A stretch of DNA of 64,000 nucleotides, from assembly GCA_965248905.1 (NCBI GenBank), contig CBDFKS010000003.1, positions 238,810-302,809 on the forward strand, written 5' to 3'. The number at the start of each line of letters is the position of its first letter. The stretch's first letter is position 1. The notes below the pieces were generated by a model, which saw only the letters and a list, made by a program, of their open reading frames with translations, did no database searches and was not told where the DNA came from. Source of the DNA: CBDFKS01 sp965248905 (GTDB lineage: Bacteria; Chloroflexota; Dehalococcoidia; Lucifugimonadales; JAGWBF01). Below, piece by piece: positions 45,296-55,680 of the stretch. The position numbers were made by a program, and so were the translations under genes.

Positions 45296-46201
45296 ATGCC
45301 GCTGCCGCCTGATAGAGTTGACTACAGCCCTATCATCGAACGTCCCGCCATAAAATGGCCCAACAATTCTCGTATTGCCCTTTGGGTAGCTCCCAACGTA
45401 GAGCACTACGAATACCTGCCGGACTACGACTGTGTCCGTGACCCCTGGCCCCGCATGGTGTATCCAGATGCCAGGCACTATTCTTATTTCGACTACGGTA
45501 ATCGCGTGGCATTCTGGCGCATGTTGGATGTCATGGATAAGCATCATATCAAGTGCTGTGTGTCCCTGAACGTAGCCGTATTGGAGCATTATCCCGAGAT
45601 TCGTGAGGCCATGGTCCAGCGGGGCTGGGATTTCATGAGCCACGGCATTTATAACACCAGCTTCCTGTACACCTTATCCGAGGAGCAGGAACGAGAGTTT
45701 TACCGTGACACCATCGATACCTTGAAAAGGTACACCGGGAAAACCCTGAAAGGGATGCTCGGCCCGGCCATCTCGGGCACAGAGCGAACACCGGACCTCA
45801 TGGCCGAAGCCGGCCTTATCTACCACACCGACTGGGCGCACGACGACCAGCCTGTGCCCATCAATGTCAAATCGGGAAGGCTGGTCTCGGTGCCCTACTC
45901 CATCGAGCTGAACGACGGGCTTATAGCCAGGCACAACTACGAGGCGGACTACTTCGCCCGTATCATCAGGGCACAGTTCGACCAGCTATACAAGGAGGGT
46001 GCCCAGAGTGGGAGAGTAATGTGCATCGCTCTGCACCCATACCTTATCGGGCAGCCCCACAGAATCAGACACCTGGATGAGGTCTTGGACTATATCATGT
46101 CCCACGAGGGCGTGTGGCAGGCCACAGCCGATGAGATTGCCGAGTACTACATGGCAAACTACTACGACCAGGCCGTCGCACACGCCCAGCGCTTCCAATA
46201 A
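45296..46201 (+). CDS. PuuE-like polysaccharide deacetylase (paralog 2)
   Basis: A 301-residue protein closely similar to paralog 1 over its whole length (RVDYSPIIERP, VEHYEYLPDYD, SHGIYNTSFLY, CIALHPYLIGQPHR). Some positions differ (HTDWAHDDQ, NDGLIARHNYEADY), so the substrates may differ. No strong Shine-Dalgarno is seen. It is separated from paralog 1 by a terminator and ends before a strong bidirectional-looking hairpin. Confidence 0.88.
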   Translation: MPLPPDRVDYSPIIERPAIKWPNNSRIALWVAPNVEHYEYLPDYDCVRDPWPRMVYPDARHYSYFDYGNRVAFWRMLDVMDKHHIKCCVSLNVAVLEHYPEIREAMVQRGWDFMSHGIYNTSFLYTLSEEQEREFYRDTIDTLKRYTGKTLKGMLGPAISGTERTPDLMAEAGLIYHTDWAHDDQPVPINVKSGRLVSVPYSIELNDGLIARHNYEADYFARIIRAQFDQLYKEGAQSGRVMCIALHPYLIGQPHRIRHLDEVLDYIMSHEGVWQATADEIAEYYMANYYDQAVAHAQRFQ

Positions 46202-46461
46202 TAGACCAGTACTCCAATGACCCTCCCGTCCACGAACAAATCACCTGCTCCGTCTCAACACCATGCCAGAGCGTTATTGTAAGGTCACCAAAACTAGGAT
46301 TGTACCTTCTCCGTGTGTCCATGATTCTAATGCTTTACCCATAACCACGCCAAAGCAACTCGCCGGACCGACACATTTCATCGCATGACCTGGAGTGGAT
46401 GTAAGAGGAAGCCCACGCCTGGTGTTCCACCCAGGCTGATTAAACCGGAAGACTCACTGGT

Positions 46462-46500
46462 CGGCCCAGGGGCGGAGGCTCCGCCCCTGGGCCGATTTTT
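46462..46500 (+). terminator. Strong terminator hairpin
   Basis: CGGCCCAGGGGCGGA / TCCGCCCCTGGGCCG forms a 15-bp stem with a three-base loop, followed by ATTTTT. It ends transcription on the plus strand after paralog 2. It also lies just beyond the stop of the minus-strand collagen-like gene, where there is no T-run in that direction. The rest of 46202-46524 shows no gene. Confidence 0.8.
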
Positions 46501-46524
46501 ATTCTCGCCCCTGACGAGTTGCGA

Positions 46525-47384
46525 CTACCGGCGCCGGAAGTAGGGCACACAGAAGCTGTTGGAGCAGTGGGCCACCTTCAGGTCGGCGTTGGTGACGTCC
46601 TGGTAGCTGATAAGCGGCAGGCCGTCGGCTCCGATGGTGATGGCGTTGTACAGACCGAGGGCGCCCGCGCTGTCAAGGGTGGTTGTAGTCGCGGCGGTGC
46701 AGGCGGTGTTCTGGCAATGGGCCACCTTCACATCGAAATCGGGGGAATCCTTACGGTATCCGATGAGGCCCAAGCCGTCGACGCCGATAGTGATGGAGGC
46801 GAACGCGCCGACACTGTCCGAGCTGTCCACAGTGCTGGTAGTAGCGCTGGTGCAGGTGGTGTTATCGCAGTGGGCCACCTTCAAGTCGCTGTTAGTATCG
46901 TCAAAGTAGCTGATGAGCCCCAGGCCGTCGAAACCGATGGTGGTGGAGGTGAACCGGCCTACGACGCCCGTGCTGTCCAAAATGCTGCTGGTAGCGCTGG
47001 TGCAAGCGGTGTTATCGCAGTGGGTCACCTTCAGGTCGCCGTTGGTCTGATCATAGTGGCTGATGAGCCCCAGACCATCACCACCCACGACGATGGAGGT
47101 GTACCGACCTACGTCGCCAGCGCTGTCCACAGTGCTTGTGGTGGCGCTGGTGCAGACGGTGTTATCGCAGTGGGCTACCTTCAGGTCGCGGGTGCCGTCG
47201 TCGTGGTAGCTGATGAGCCCCAGGCCGTCGGTACCGATCGTGATGGAGGAGTATATGCCGACGAATGCCGCGCTGTCCAAAGTGCTAATGGTGGCGCTGG
47301 TGCAGGCGGCGTTATCGCAGTGAGCCACCTTTAGGTCGCCGTTGGTGTCGTCATGGTAGCTGATGAGGCCCAGGCCGTCGGTTC
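46525..47384 (-). pseudogene. 3' segment: C-terminal propeller-like repeats
   Basis: This segment encodes six of the seven repeats of about 48 residues (pattern DGLGLISYxDxTNxDLKVAHCxNxxCTxAT followed by LDSAGxVGxYxSITIG) and ends VPYFRRR. Each repeat has a Cys pair and four likely strands. With the repeat ending segment 2 the total is seven, as in seven-bladed propellers. An ATG-like start near 47328 could begin an artefactual ORF, but the frame continues unbroken to the IS junction. Confidence 0.85.
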
Positions 47385-47388
47385 CTAG

Positions 47389-48947
47389 CAGCCCGTCCGA
47401 GGATTATCTAACGGTGCTTGCGGGTCAGCGCCAATGGATCGCGACAACTAATTTTGCCGGTTGCCCCAGCCGGCCCCCAGATAGCTTTGCGAATAGCGCC
47501 GTGCTCACTACCTCGGCAAAGTTCCTGATGCGTTGGGCTGGCCCATCGGCCCGTGCTTTCCTGTGCAGATTGACCCCAAAGCGGAACAGTTTGAGCAGGT
47601 TGTGGCCGGTGCAGATCAGCGACCATTCGCCGTTCACCTTCTCCAGTCCCCGCAGCAGGAACTGCCGGAATCCCCTGCCCTGCTTGATCTGGCCGAATAC
47701 CGGCTCCACAGTTTGCATCCGCAAAGCGTAGCGCTGCCGACCCCGCTTGGTCTGTAACTTCCGTCGCATCCGGTCCCTGGGAGACAGATGGCTGGGTATG
47801 CGACCTCGGGGCGCGGGTGGCACAACCCGGCCGTGGCGGGTCTGCTCCGGCGCGACGAACGGGTCCACGCCCAGAGCATAGAGCTCGTCGACTGCCTTTG
47901 CCGAGTAATAGCCAGCATCGGCGGATACTTCCCTGGGGACTGCACCGACGTTGTCGATGGTCTCCTCCATCATCGCCGCAGCCTGTTGCTTATCCGAAGC
48001 CTGGTTGGTGGCCCGCGCCGCCACGATCACCTGGTGAGCGCTGTCCACCACCGCCTGACAGTTGTACGCTTGCAGGAAGTCCTTTCCTCCAGGTGCGGGG
48101 ATGATGCGCGACTCGGTATCGGTGAAGTTACGCTGGGCCTTGTCGTCGGGCACCCCCGGGTGATTACCACCTTCGGCCTCGGCCTGTTCGGCAGCCGCCT
48201 GCGCCTCGGCTTCCAGCGCCGCCATGGCTTCCCGTATCTTCTCCAACCGACCCTCTCGAAAGGCCAACTCCTGCGGCAACTCATCTCCACGCTTGTCTTT
48301 GCCGTACCGCCGGTCTTCCTCATCATCCGCTGCCTGGGCCTGTCGCAACAACTCCGCTACCTCCGCCGCCAACTGCGCTGCCTTCTCCTTCATCCGTTGG
48401 TAACTCATCGCCTTATGCTTCGATGCGTTGGCCTTGACCTTCGTGCCGTCCAGCGCCACGTGCCCCAGCTTCACCAGCCCCGCCTGCTGACACAACGCCA
48501 GTACCTGTACGAACAGGCCCGACAGCGCATCCACATTATCCTTGCGAAAGTCGGAGATGGTCCGGAAGTCCGGTGTGTTGTTCGCCGCCAACACCCTGAA
48601 GGCGATGTCCTCGTGGAGACGCTGGGCGATGCGGCGTCAGGACGCCACCCCCACGCAGTAGCCGTAGAGCAACACCTTGACCATCATCCGTGGATGATAC
48701 GGCGGCCCGCCACGCCGTTCCCGCTCGTAGCGAGCGGTGACCTCCGACATGTCCAACTGGTCCACCACGTCGGATATGAAGTAGGCCAGATGGTCGTCAG
48801 GCAGCCACTCCTGCAACGCCGCTGGCAACAGCAACTGCTGGTCGGGTTCGTAGGAAAGGTAGGTCTTGCTCATCAACGACTCCCCGCTACTGGGCTGGGC
48901 CCATCATACCCCCAAACACCCGCCAACCGTGTTTCTCGGACGGGCTC
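47389..48947 (-). mobile_element. IS1182-like insertion sequence, copy A (1,559 bp)
   Basis: The ends are inverted repeats CAGCCCGTCCGAG (47389-47401) and GAGCCCGTCCGAG (complement of 48935-48947), flanked by CTAG duplications at 47385-47388 and 48948-48951. It carries one transposase gene on the minus strand. It matches copy B at offset 5,385; the one difference I found is C48920 against T54305. Confidence 0.92.
47425..48873 (-). pseudogene. IS1182-family transposase with in-frame TGA (copy A)
   Basis: The DDE transposase would be about 482 residues. The N-terminal piece (48873-48637) has the IS1182 signature DQQLLLPAALQEWLP and PPYHPRMMVKVLLYGY. It ends VGVAS-TGA, and the same frame resumes RRIAQRLHEDIAFRVLAANN and runs to 47425. 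Catalytic candidates are D in VALDGT, D in VSADAGYY and E in QTVEPVFGQ. TGA (48639-48637) replaces what is usually serine in this motif and lies inside a GGCGTC/GACGCC inverted repeat. It is either a nonsense mutation or a recoded stop. Confidence 0.85.
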
Positions 48948-48951
48948 CTAG

Positions 48952-51900
48952 GACCATGGACGTCCACAGGCCGACGACGCCCGCGCTGTCCAAAGTGGTG
49001 GTAGTGGCGCTGGTGCAGTCGGTGTTATCGCAGTGTGCCACCTTCAGGTCCTCGTTGGTATCGTCAATGTAGCTGATGATCCCCAGGCCGTCGGCACCGA
49101 TGGTGACGGAGCTGTACCGGCCAACGGCGCCCACATTGTCCAGAGTACTAAACAGGTTACCCTCAGGTGCACTGCTTCTGTTCGTACCTCCGGAGCCAGT
49201 GTTACCCTTGGGGCCTTGGGGACCTATCGGTCCCTGAATGCCCTGTATCCCCTGATCTCCCGTTGCTCCCTTCGGACCCTGAGGACCTAGAGGGCCTATT
49301 GGTCCCTGGATACCCTGGTCTCCCTGTATTCCCTGGTCTCCCGTCGCTCCCTTAGCACCCTGTAGTCCCTGGATACCTTGTATCCCCTGGTCTCCCGTTG
49401 CTCCCTTGGGTCCCTGGATTCCTTGTATTCCTTGGTCTCCCGTTGCTCCCTTAGCACCCTGGGGGCCCTGGATTCCCTGTATTCCCTGATCTCCGGTTGC
49501 TCCTTTGGGGCCCTGAATACCTTGTATTCCCTGTACTCCTTGGTCTCCCGTTGCTCCCTTGGGGCCCTGGATGCCCTGTATCCCCTGATCTCCCGTTGCT
49601 CCCTGGGGACCCTGGATACCTTGTATCCCCTGGTCTCCCGTTGCTCCCGTGGGACCCTGAAGACCCTGTATCCCCTGGTCTCCTGTTGCTCCTTGAGGGC
49701 CCTGGATTCCCTGTATCCCTTGGTCTCCCGTTGCTCCCTGGGGGCCCTGGATACCCTGGATACCCTGGATACCCTGGATCCCTTGGTCTCCGGTCACTCC
49801 CTTAGGACCCTGGGGGCCCAGAGGGCCTATCGGTCCCTGGATTCCCTGGTCTCCGGTCGCTCCCTTAGGACCCTGGAGTCCCTGGATACCTTGTATCCCC
49901 TGGTCTCCCGTTGCTCCCTTAGGGCCCTGGATACCTTGATCCCCTGTTGCTCCTTGTATCCCCTGGTCTCCTGTTGCTCCCTTAGGACCTTGGATACCTT
50001 GTATTCCTTCGTCTCCTGTTGCCCCTTTAGGGCCTTGAGGGCCTTGGATACCTTGTATCCCCTGATCCCCTGTTGCTCCCTTAGGACCTTGTAGTCCCTG
50101 GATACCTTGTATCCCCTGGTCTCCCGTTGCTCCCTTAGCACCCTGTAGTCCCTGGATACCCTGTATCCCCTGGTCTCCCGTTGCTCCCTTAGGGCCTTGT
50201 ATACCCTGATCTCCCGTTGCTCCCTTGGGTCCCTGGATTCCTTGTATCCCCTGGTCTCCCGTTGCTCCCTTGGGTCCCTGGATTCCTTGTATCCCCTGGT
50301 CTCCCGTTGCTCCCTTGGGACCCTGGATTCCTTGTATCCCCTGGTCTCCCGTCGCCCCCTTAGGGCCTTGGAGTCCCTGGATACCCTGTATTCCTTGGTC
50401 TCCCGTTGCTCCCTCAGGACCCTGTAGTCCCTGGATACCTTGTATCCCCTGATCTCCCGTTGCTCCCTTGGGACCCTGGATGCCCTGAATTCCCTGGTCT
50501 CCCGTTGCTCCCTTGGGACCCTGGATGCCCTGAATTCCCTGGTCTCCCGTTGCTCCCTTGGGACCCTGGATGCCCTGAATTCCCTGGTCTCCCGTTGCTC
50601 CCTCAGGACCCTGGATGCCCTGAATTCCCTGGTCTCCCGTTGCTCCCTCAGGACCCTGTAGTCCCTGGATACCTTGTATCCCCTGGTCTCCCGTTGCCCC
50701 CTTAGGACCCTGGATGCCCTGAATTCCCTGGTCTCCCGTTGCTCCCTTGGGACCCTGGATGCCCTGAATTCCCTGGTCTCCCGTTGCTCCCTCAGGACCC
50801 TGTAGTCCCTGGATACCTTGTATCCCCTGGTCTCCCGTTGCCCCCTTAGGACCCTGGATGCCCTGAATTCCCTGGTCTCCCGTTGCTCCCTCAGGACCCT
50901 GTAGTCCCTGGATACCTTGTATCCCCTGGTCTCCCGTTGCCCCCTTAGGACCTTGTAGTCCCTGGATACCTTGTATCCCTTGGTCTCCTGTTGCTCCCTT
51001 AGGACCTTGTAGTCCCTGGATACCTTGTATCCCTTGGTCTCCTGTTGCTCCCTTGGGACCCTGGATGCCCTGAATTCCCTGGTCTCCCGTTGCTCCCTTA
51101 GCACCCTGTAGTCCCAGGATACCTTGTATCCCCTGGTCTCCCGTTGCTCCCTTAGCCCCCTGGAGTCCCTGAATCCCTTGATCCCCGGTTGCTCCTTTAG
51201 GACCCTGAATTCCCTGAATTCCCTGGATTCCCTGGTCTCCCGTCGCTCCCTTAGGACCTTGGATTCCCTGGATACCCTGTACTCCCTGATCTCCCGTCGC
51301 TCCCTTAGGACCTTGGATTCCCTGGATACCCTGTACTCCCTGATCTCCCGTCGCTCCCTTAGGACCTTGGATTCCCTGGATACCCTGTACTCCCTGATCT
51401 CCTGTTGCTCCCTTAACCCCCTGGAGTCCCTGAATCCCTTGATCCCCGGTTGCTCCTTTAGGACCCTGGATACCCTGGATACCTTGTATCCCCTGATCTC
51501 CCGTTGCTCCCTTAGGACCCTGGATACCCTGAATTCCCTGGTCTCCCGTCGCTCCCTTAGGGCCCTGGATACCCTGGATACCTTGTATCCCCTGATCTCC
51601 CGTTGCTCCCTTAGGGCCTTGGATACCCTGAATTCCCTGGTCTCCCGTCGCTCCCTTAGCACCCTGTAGTCCCTGGATACCTTGTATCCCCTGGTCTCCC
51701 GTTGCCCCCTTAGCGCCCTGGGGACCCTGGATACCCTGAATTCCCTGGTCTCCCGTTGCCCCTTTAGCGCCCTGGGGACCCTGGATACCTTGTATTCCTT
51801 GGTCTCCCGTTGCTCCCTTGGGACCCTGGAGTCCCTGTATTCCCTGATCCCCGGTCGCTCCCTTAGCACCCTGTAGTCCCTGGATACCTTGTATCCCCTG

Positions 51901-52769
51901 GTCTCCCGTTGCCCCCTTAGCGCCCTGGGGACCCTGGATACCCTGAATTCCCTGGTCTCCCGTTGCCCCTTTAGCGCCCTGGGGACCCTGGATACCTTGT
52001 ATTCCTTGGTCTCCCGTTGCTCCCTTGGGACCCTGGAGTCCCTGTATTCCCTGATCCCCGGTCGCTCCCGTGGGACCCTGAATACCCTGAATACCCTGTA
52101 TTCCCTGGTCTCCTGTTGCTCCTTGAGGGCCTTGGATACCTTGTATCCCCTGATCTCCCGTTGCTCCCTTAGGACCCTGGAGTCCCTGGAGTCCCTGGAG
52201 TCCCTGGTCTCCGGTCGCTCCCTTAGGGCCTTGGGGACCCTGTATTCCCTGTATTCCTTGGTCTCCCGTTGCTCCCTTAGCGCCCTGGATACCCTGTATT
52301 CCTTGGTCTCCTGTCGCTCCCTTCGGACCTTGTAGTCCCTGGATACCTTGTATTCCTTGGTCTCCCGTTGCTCCCTTAAGGCCTTGGGGGCCCTGGATAC
52401 CCTGGATACCCTGTATTCCTTGATCCCCGGTTGCTCCCTTAGGGCCTTGGGGGCCCTGGAGTCCCTGGAGTCCCTGGAGTCCCTGGAGTCCCTGGATACC
52501 TTGTATCCCCTGATCTCCTGTTGCCCCTTTAGGGCCTTGAGGGCCTTGGATACCTTGTATCCCTTGTATTCCTTGGTCTCCCGTTGCTCCCTTAGCACCC
52601 TGGAGACCCTGTATCCCTTGATCTCCCGTTGCTCCCTTGGGGCCTTGGGGGCCTATTGGACCTAACGGGCCTTGGTCCCCTGTCGCTCCCTTAAAGCCCT
52701 GGGGGCCTATTGGACCTAGCGGGCCTTGGTCTCCCGTTGCTCCCTTGGGGCCTTGTGGGCCTATTGGAC
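48952..52769 (-). repeat. Collagen-like Gly-X-Y coding repeat tract (middle segment)
   Basis: About 3.6 kb of degenerate tandem repeats (units of 45-54 bases) encode Gly-X-Y triplets, mainly GATGDQGIQGIQGPKG variants, with no stop codon in that frame. After GNTGSGGTNRSSAPEG (near 49190) the sequence leaves the collagen pattern and enters the first propeller-like repeat. Other frames on both strands are also open only because the repeat lacks stops; they are not genes. Gly-X-Y with Asp, Gln and Lys but little Pro-Pro suggests a bacterial triple helix stabilised by charge. Confidence 0.9.
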
Positions 52770-52773
52770 CTAG

Positions 52774-54332
52774 CAGCCCGTCCGAGGATTATCTAACGGT
52801 GCTTGCGGGTCAGCGCCAATGGATCGCGACAACTAATTTTGCCGGTTGCCCCAGCCGGCCCCCAGATAGCTTTGCGAATAGCGCCGTGCTCACTACCTCG
52901 GCAAAGTTCCTGATGCGTTGGGCTGGCCCATCGGCCCGTGCTTTCCTGTGCAGATTGACCCCAAAGCGGAACAGTTTGAGCAGGTTGTGGCCGGTGCAGA
53001 TCAGCGACCATTCGCCGTTCACCTTCTCCAGTCCCCGCAGCAGGAACTGCCGGAATCCCCTGCCCTGCTTGATCTGGCCGAATACCGGCTCCACAGTTTG
53101 CATCCGCAAAGCGTAGCGCTGCCGACCCCGCTTGGTCTGTAACTTCCGTCGCATCCGGTCCCTGGGAGACAGATGGCTGGGTATGCGACCTCGGGGCGCG
53201 GGTGGCACAACCCGGCCGTGGCGGGTCTGCTCCGGCGCGACGAACGGGTCCACGCCCAGAGCATAGAGCTCGTCGACTGCCTTTGCCGAGTAATAGCCAG
53301 CATCGGCGGATACTTCCCTGGGGACTGCACCGACGTTGTCGATGGTCTCCTCCATCATCGCCGCAGCCTGTTGCTTATCCGAAGCCTGGTTGGTGGCCCG
53401 CGCCGCCACGATCACCTGGTGAGCGCTGTCCACCACCGCCTGACAGTTGTACGCTTGCAGGAAGTCCTTTCCTCCAGGTGCGGGGATGATGCGCGACTCG
53501 GTATCGGTGAAGTTACGCTGGGCCTTGTCGTCGGGCACCCCCGGGTGATTACCACCTTCGGCCTCGGCCTGTTCGGCAGCCGCCTGCGCCTCGGCTTCCA
53601 GCGCCGCCATGGCTTCCCGTATCTTCTCCAACCGACCCTCTCGAAAGGCCAACTCCTGCGGCAACTCATCTCCACGCTTGTCTTTGCCGTACCGCCGGTC
53701 TTCCTCATCATCCGCTGCCTGGGCCTGTCGCAACAACTCCGCTACCTCCGCCGCCAACTGCGCTGCCTTCTCCTTCATCCGTTGGTAACTCATCGCCTTA
53801 TGCTTCGATGCGTTGGCCTTGACCTTCGTGCCGTCCAGCGCCACGTGCCCCAGCTTCACCAGCCCCGCCTGCTGACACAACGCCAGTACCTGTACGAACA
53901 GGCCCGACAGCGCATCCACATTATCCTTGCGAAAGTCGGAGATGGTCCGGAAGTCCGGTGTGTTGTTCGCCGCCAACACCCTGAAGGCGATGTCCTCGTG
54001 GAGACGCTGGGCGATGCGGCGTCAGGACGCCACCCCCACGCAGTAGCCGTAGAGCAACACCTTGACCATCATCCGTGGATGATACGGCGGCCCGCCACGC
54101 CGTTCCCGCTCGTAGCGAGCGGTGACCTCCGACATGTCCAACTGGTCCACCACGTCGGATATGAAGTAGGCCAGATGGTCGTCAGGCAGCCACTCCTGCA
54201 ACGCCGCTGGCAACAGCAACTGCTGGTCGGGTTCGTAGGAAAGGTAGGTCTTGCTCATCAACGACTCCCCGCTACTGGGCTGGGCCCATCATACCCCCAA
54301 ACACTCGCCAACCGTGTTTCTCGGACGGGCTC
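52774..54332 (-). mobile_element. IS1182-like insertion sequence, copy B (1,559 bp)
   Basis: It has the same length, ends and orientation as copy A, flanked by CTAG at 52770-52773 and 54333-54336. The target is again a CTAG that codes Leu-Gly in the host gene. Near identity of the copies points to very recent transposition. Confidence 0.92.
52810..54258 (-). pseudogene. IS1182-family transposase with in-frame TGA (copy B)
   Basis: It is identical in translation to copy A, including the TGA at 54024-54022 after VGVAS. The shared nonsense codon means it was present before the element copied itself within this gene, so either TGA is read through often enough or an intact transposase elsewhere acts in trans. 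GGGGAG lies six bases before the ATG at 54258. Confidence 0.85.
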
Positions 54333-55218
54333 CTAGCGGGCCCTGGTCTCCTGTCGCTCCCTTAAGGCCCTGGGGGCCTATTGGACCTAACGGCCCCTGG
54401 TCTCCTGTCGCTCCCTTAAGGCCCTGAGGGCCTACCTGACCCGGTCCACCGGCAGATCCCGGGCTCCCAACCGTTCCCTGAATGCCCTGTATTCCTTGAT
54501 CCCCGGTTGCCCCCTTAGCGCCCTGGGGGCCTATTGGACCTAGCGGGCCCTGGTCTCCTGTCGCTCCCTTGAGTCCCTGGAGGCCTATTGGACCTAACGG
54601 CCCCTGGTCTCCTGTCGCTCCCTTAAGGCCCGGGGGGCCTATCGGACCTAGCGGACCTAACGGACCCTGGTCTCCTGTCGCTCCCTTGAGGCCCTGGGGG
54701 CCTAGCGGACCTAACGGACCCTGGTCTCCTGTCGCTCCCTTGAGGCCCTGGGGGCCTATTGGACCTAGCGGGCCCTGGTCTCCTGTCGCTCCCTTGAGGC
54801 CCTGGGGGCCTATTGGACCTAGCAGGCCTTGGACCCCTTGGTCTCCCTTATCTCCCGTCTCTCCTTTCGGACCTTGTGGCCCTTCCGGTCCCTCTGGCCC
54901 CTGGGGACCCGTGGGGCCCTCGATGCTCCATTCCACCAATATCTCATTTTTCTTACAGCCCTTGTTCTTCTTCTTGGCGTCCTTACTGTCATGATCATTA
55001 CTGTCATTACTATCATTGTCGTGACTTCCTGAGGATGCATCAGGTATATCACCCAGCAATAACCTGACCTTTCCATTCTTACTGACGCAGGCTTGAATGG
55101 TTTCGCCACCTGCGCTTTCCGACATGGCCTTCAGCGCTTCGACACCTAAGTAGAGAGCTAGCATCGCTGCCAACACCACCAAGACAGCTTTCGTCGTTAA
55201 GGCGTTGCGAGTCATCAT
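54289..55218 (-). CDS. 5' segment: collagen-like protein N-terminus
   Basis: This part can still be translated. Numbered from the TTG at 55221, residues 11-30 form a hydrophobic helix (signal peptide or membrane anchor). Residues 41-100 form a small domain with C45 and C89 (IQACVSKNGKVRLL ... CKKNEILVEW) interrupted by an Asp/Ser/His/Lys-rich run. Gly-X-Y repeats start near 102 (GPTGPQGPEG) and are richer in GPLGPIGPQGLKGATGDQ than the middle segment. The frame runs into IS copy B and ends after GARPRNTVGECLGV. Confidence 0.85.
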   Translation of the reverse strand: MMTRNALTTKAVLVVLAAMLALYLGVEALKAMSESAGGETIQACVSKNGKVRLLLGDIPDASSGSHDNDSNDSNDHDSKDAKKKNKGCKKNEILVEWSIEGPTGPQGPEGPEGPQGPKGETGDKGDQGVQGLLGPIGPQGLKGATGDQGPLGPIGPQGLKGATGDQGPLGPLGPQGLKGATGDQGPLGPLGPIGPPGLKGATGDQGPLGPIGLQGLKGATGDQGPLGPIGPQGAKGATGDQGIQGIQGTVGSPGSAGGPGQVGPQGLKGATGDQGPLGPIGPQGLKGATGDQGPLGARPRNTVGECLGV

Positions 55219-55221
55219 CAA

Positions 55222-55548
55222 TACTCCCTATTCGATCACGCGTTTTTCATTTTCATAGATAAAAGCCGCAATAAGGGTGCAGTATGTAGTAAAATGTGTT
55301 CACGCTTTACTCACACTCAATGTACACCTATCTCACGAACGTATAGTATGCCATATCACAGGTTTCATAATCAAAAAAATAACTTAACAATACCTACATT
55401 GCTTTACTGTATTTGAGCATATCCACGTCTAATTGGCAGGATCAGACCCGGATATGCCGATGGCCTAACGGCGATAAAGCGCACTTAGAGGTATCACCGG
55501 AATGGGCTCTTCAACACTCCCTCGAACGTGGTGAACTAGTCTTCAGGG
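55222..55548. other. AT-rich intergenic region upstream of the collagen-like gene
   Basis: It contains the start region of the minus-strand collagen-like gene and an inverted repeat, AGTAAA...TTTTACT (on the minus strand, near 55285-55310), that could bind a regulator. I see no clear -35/-10 pair on the minus strand and no gene. Confidence 0.3.
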
Positions 55549-55577
55549 TTGACACGCCATAGGTGGATGAGTATCAT
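55549..55577 (+). promoter_or_regulatory. Consensus promoter of deacetylase paralog 3
   Basis: TTGACA (55549-55554), 17 bases, TATCAT (55572-55577). It closely matches the promoter of paralog 1 at 44155-44183. The leader to the ATG at 55681 is about 97 bases. Confidence 0.78.
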
Positions 55578-55680
55578 ACCCTTGGCATCTGAGGCTAGCC
55601 CGTTATAGGCTTGCGGCCCAGTTGGAGGCCCTTTACTGGCAAGGCCGTTTTCCTGAGCTTCTGTCTTATTCAGGAGGTAA

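Larger units (their letters stand above)
46525..55218 (-). pseudogene. Giant collagen-like/propeller gene broken by two IS elements
   Basis: Three segments (55218-54333, 52769-48948, 47384-46525) read in one frame once both insertions and one copy of each CTAG duplication are removed. I counted 889 + 3822 + 860 bases from the TTG at 55221, which is 1,857 codons. The ancestral protein had an N-terminal membrane or signal helix, a short Cys-bounded domain, about 1,390 residues of Gly-X-Y and seven C-terminal repeats. As it stands, translation stops about 14 codons into the first IS met. GGGAG lies upstream of the ATGs at 55218 and 55215. Surface display as an adhesin or filament is inferred. 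Confidence 0.88.

Noticed and set aside
46519..47334. 271-residue plus-strand frame over the propeller repeats
   Set aside because: It is the antisense of the DGLGLISY repeats, which carry the recognisable pattern.
48637..48639. Selenocysteine insertion at the transposase TGA
   Set aside because: The SelA-like gene at 57863-58999 belongs to a wider PLP family, no SelB, SelC or SelD is seen, and the family uses serine here. The hairpin around TGA is not placed like a bacterial SECIS, which lies downstream.
47788..48951. 387-residue plus-strand frame opposite the transposase (and its twin at 53173-54336)
   Set aside because: It lies antisense to a clear IS1182 transposase, and its composition is that expected of a reverse-strand shadow in GC-rich DNA.
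49827..52598. A 923-residue open frame rich in Arg, Glu and Tyr on the minus strand
   Set aside because: It is the collagen-like repeat read one base out of frame (GATGDQGIQ becomes EQRETKEYK). The repeat simply lacks stops; only the Gly-X-Y frame joins both flanking segments.
49378..52665. Several plus-strand open frames with LYPLVSRCSL or PWSPVAPLGP repeats
   Set aside because: They are antisense shadows of the collagen-like repeat, with no ribosome sites and no resemblance to a known protein.
48952..52769. CRISPR array
   Set aside because: The repeats have no constant repeat/spacer alternation, are in frame with a protein and have no Cas genes nearby.
48637..54024. Alternative genetic code with TGA as sense
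   Set aside because: Intact genes end in TGA (for example 8419 and 21536), so the standard bacterial code applies.
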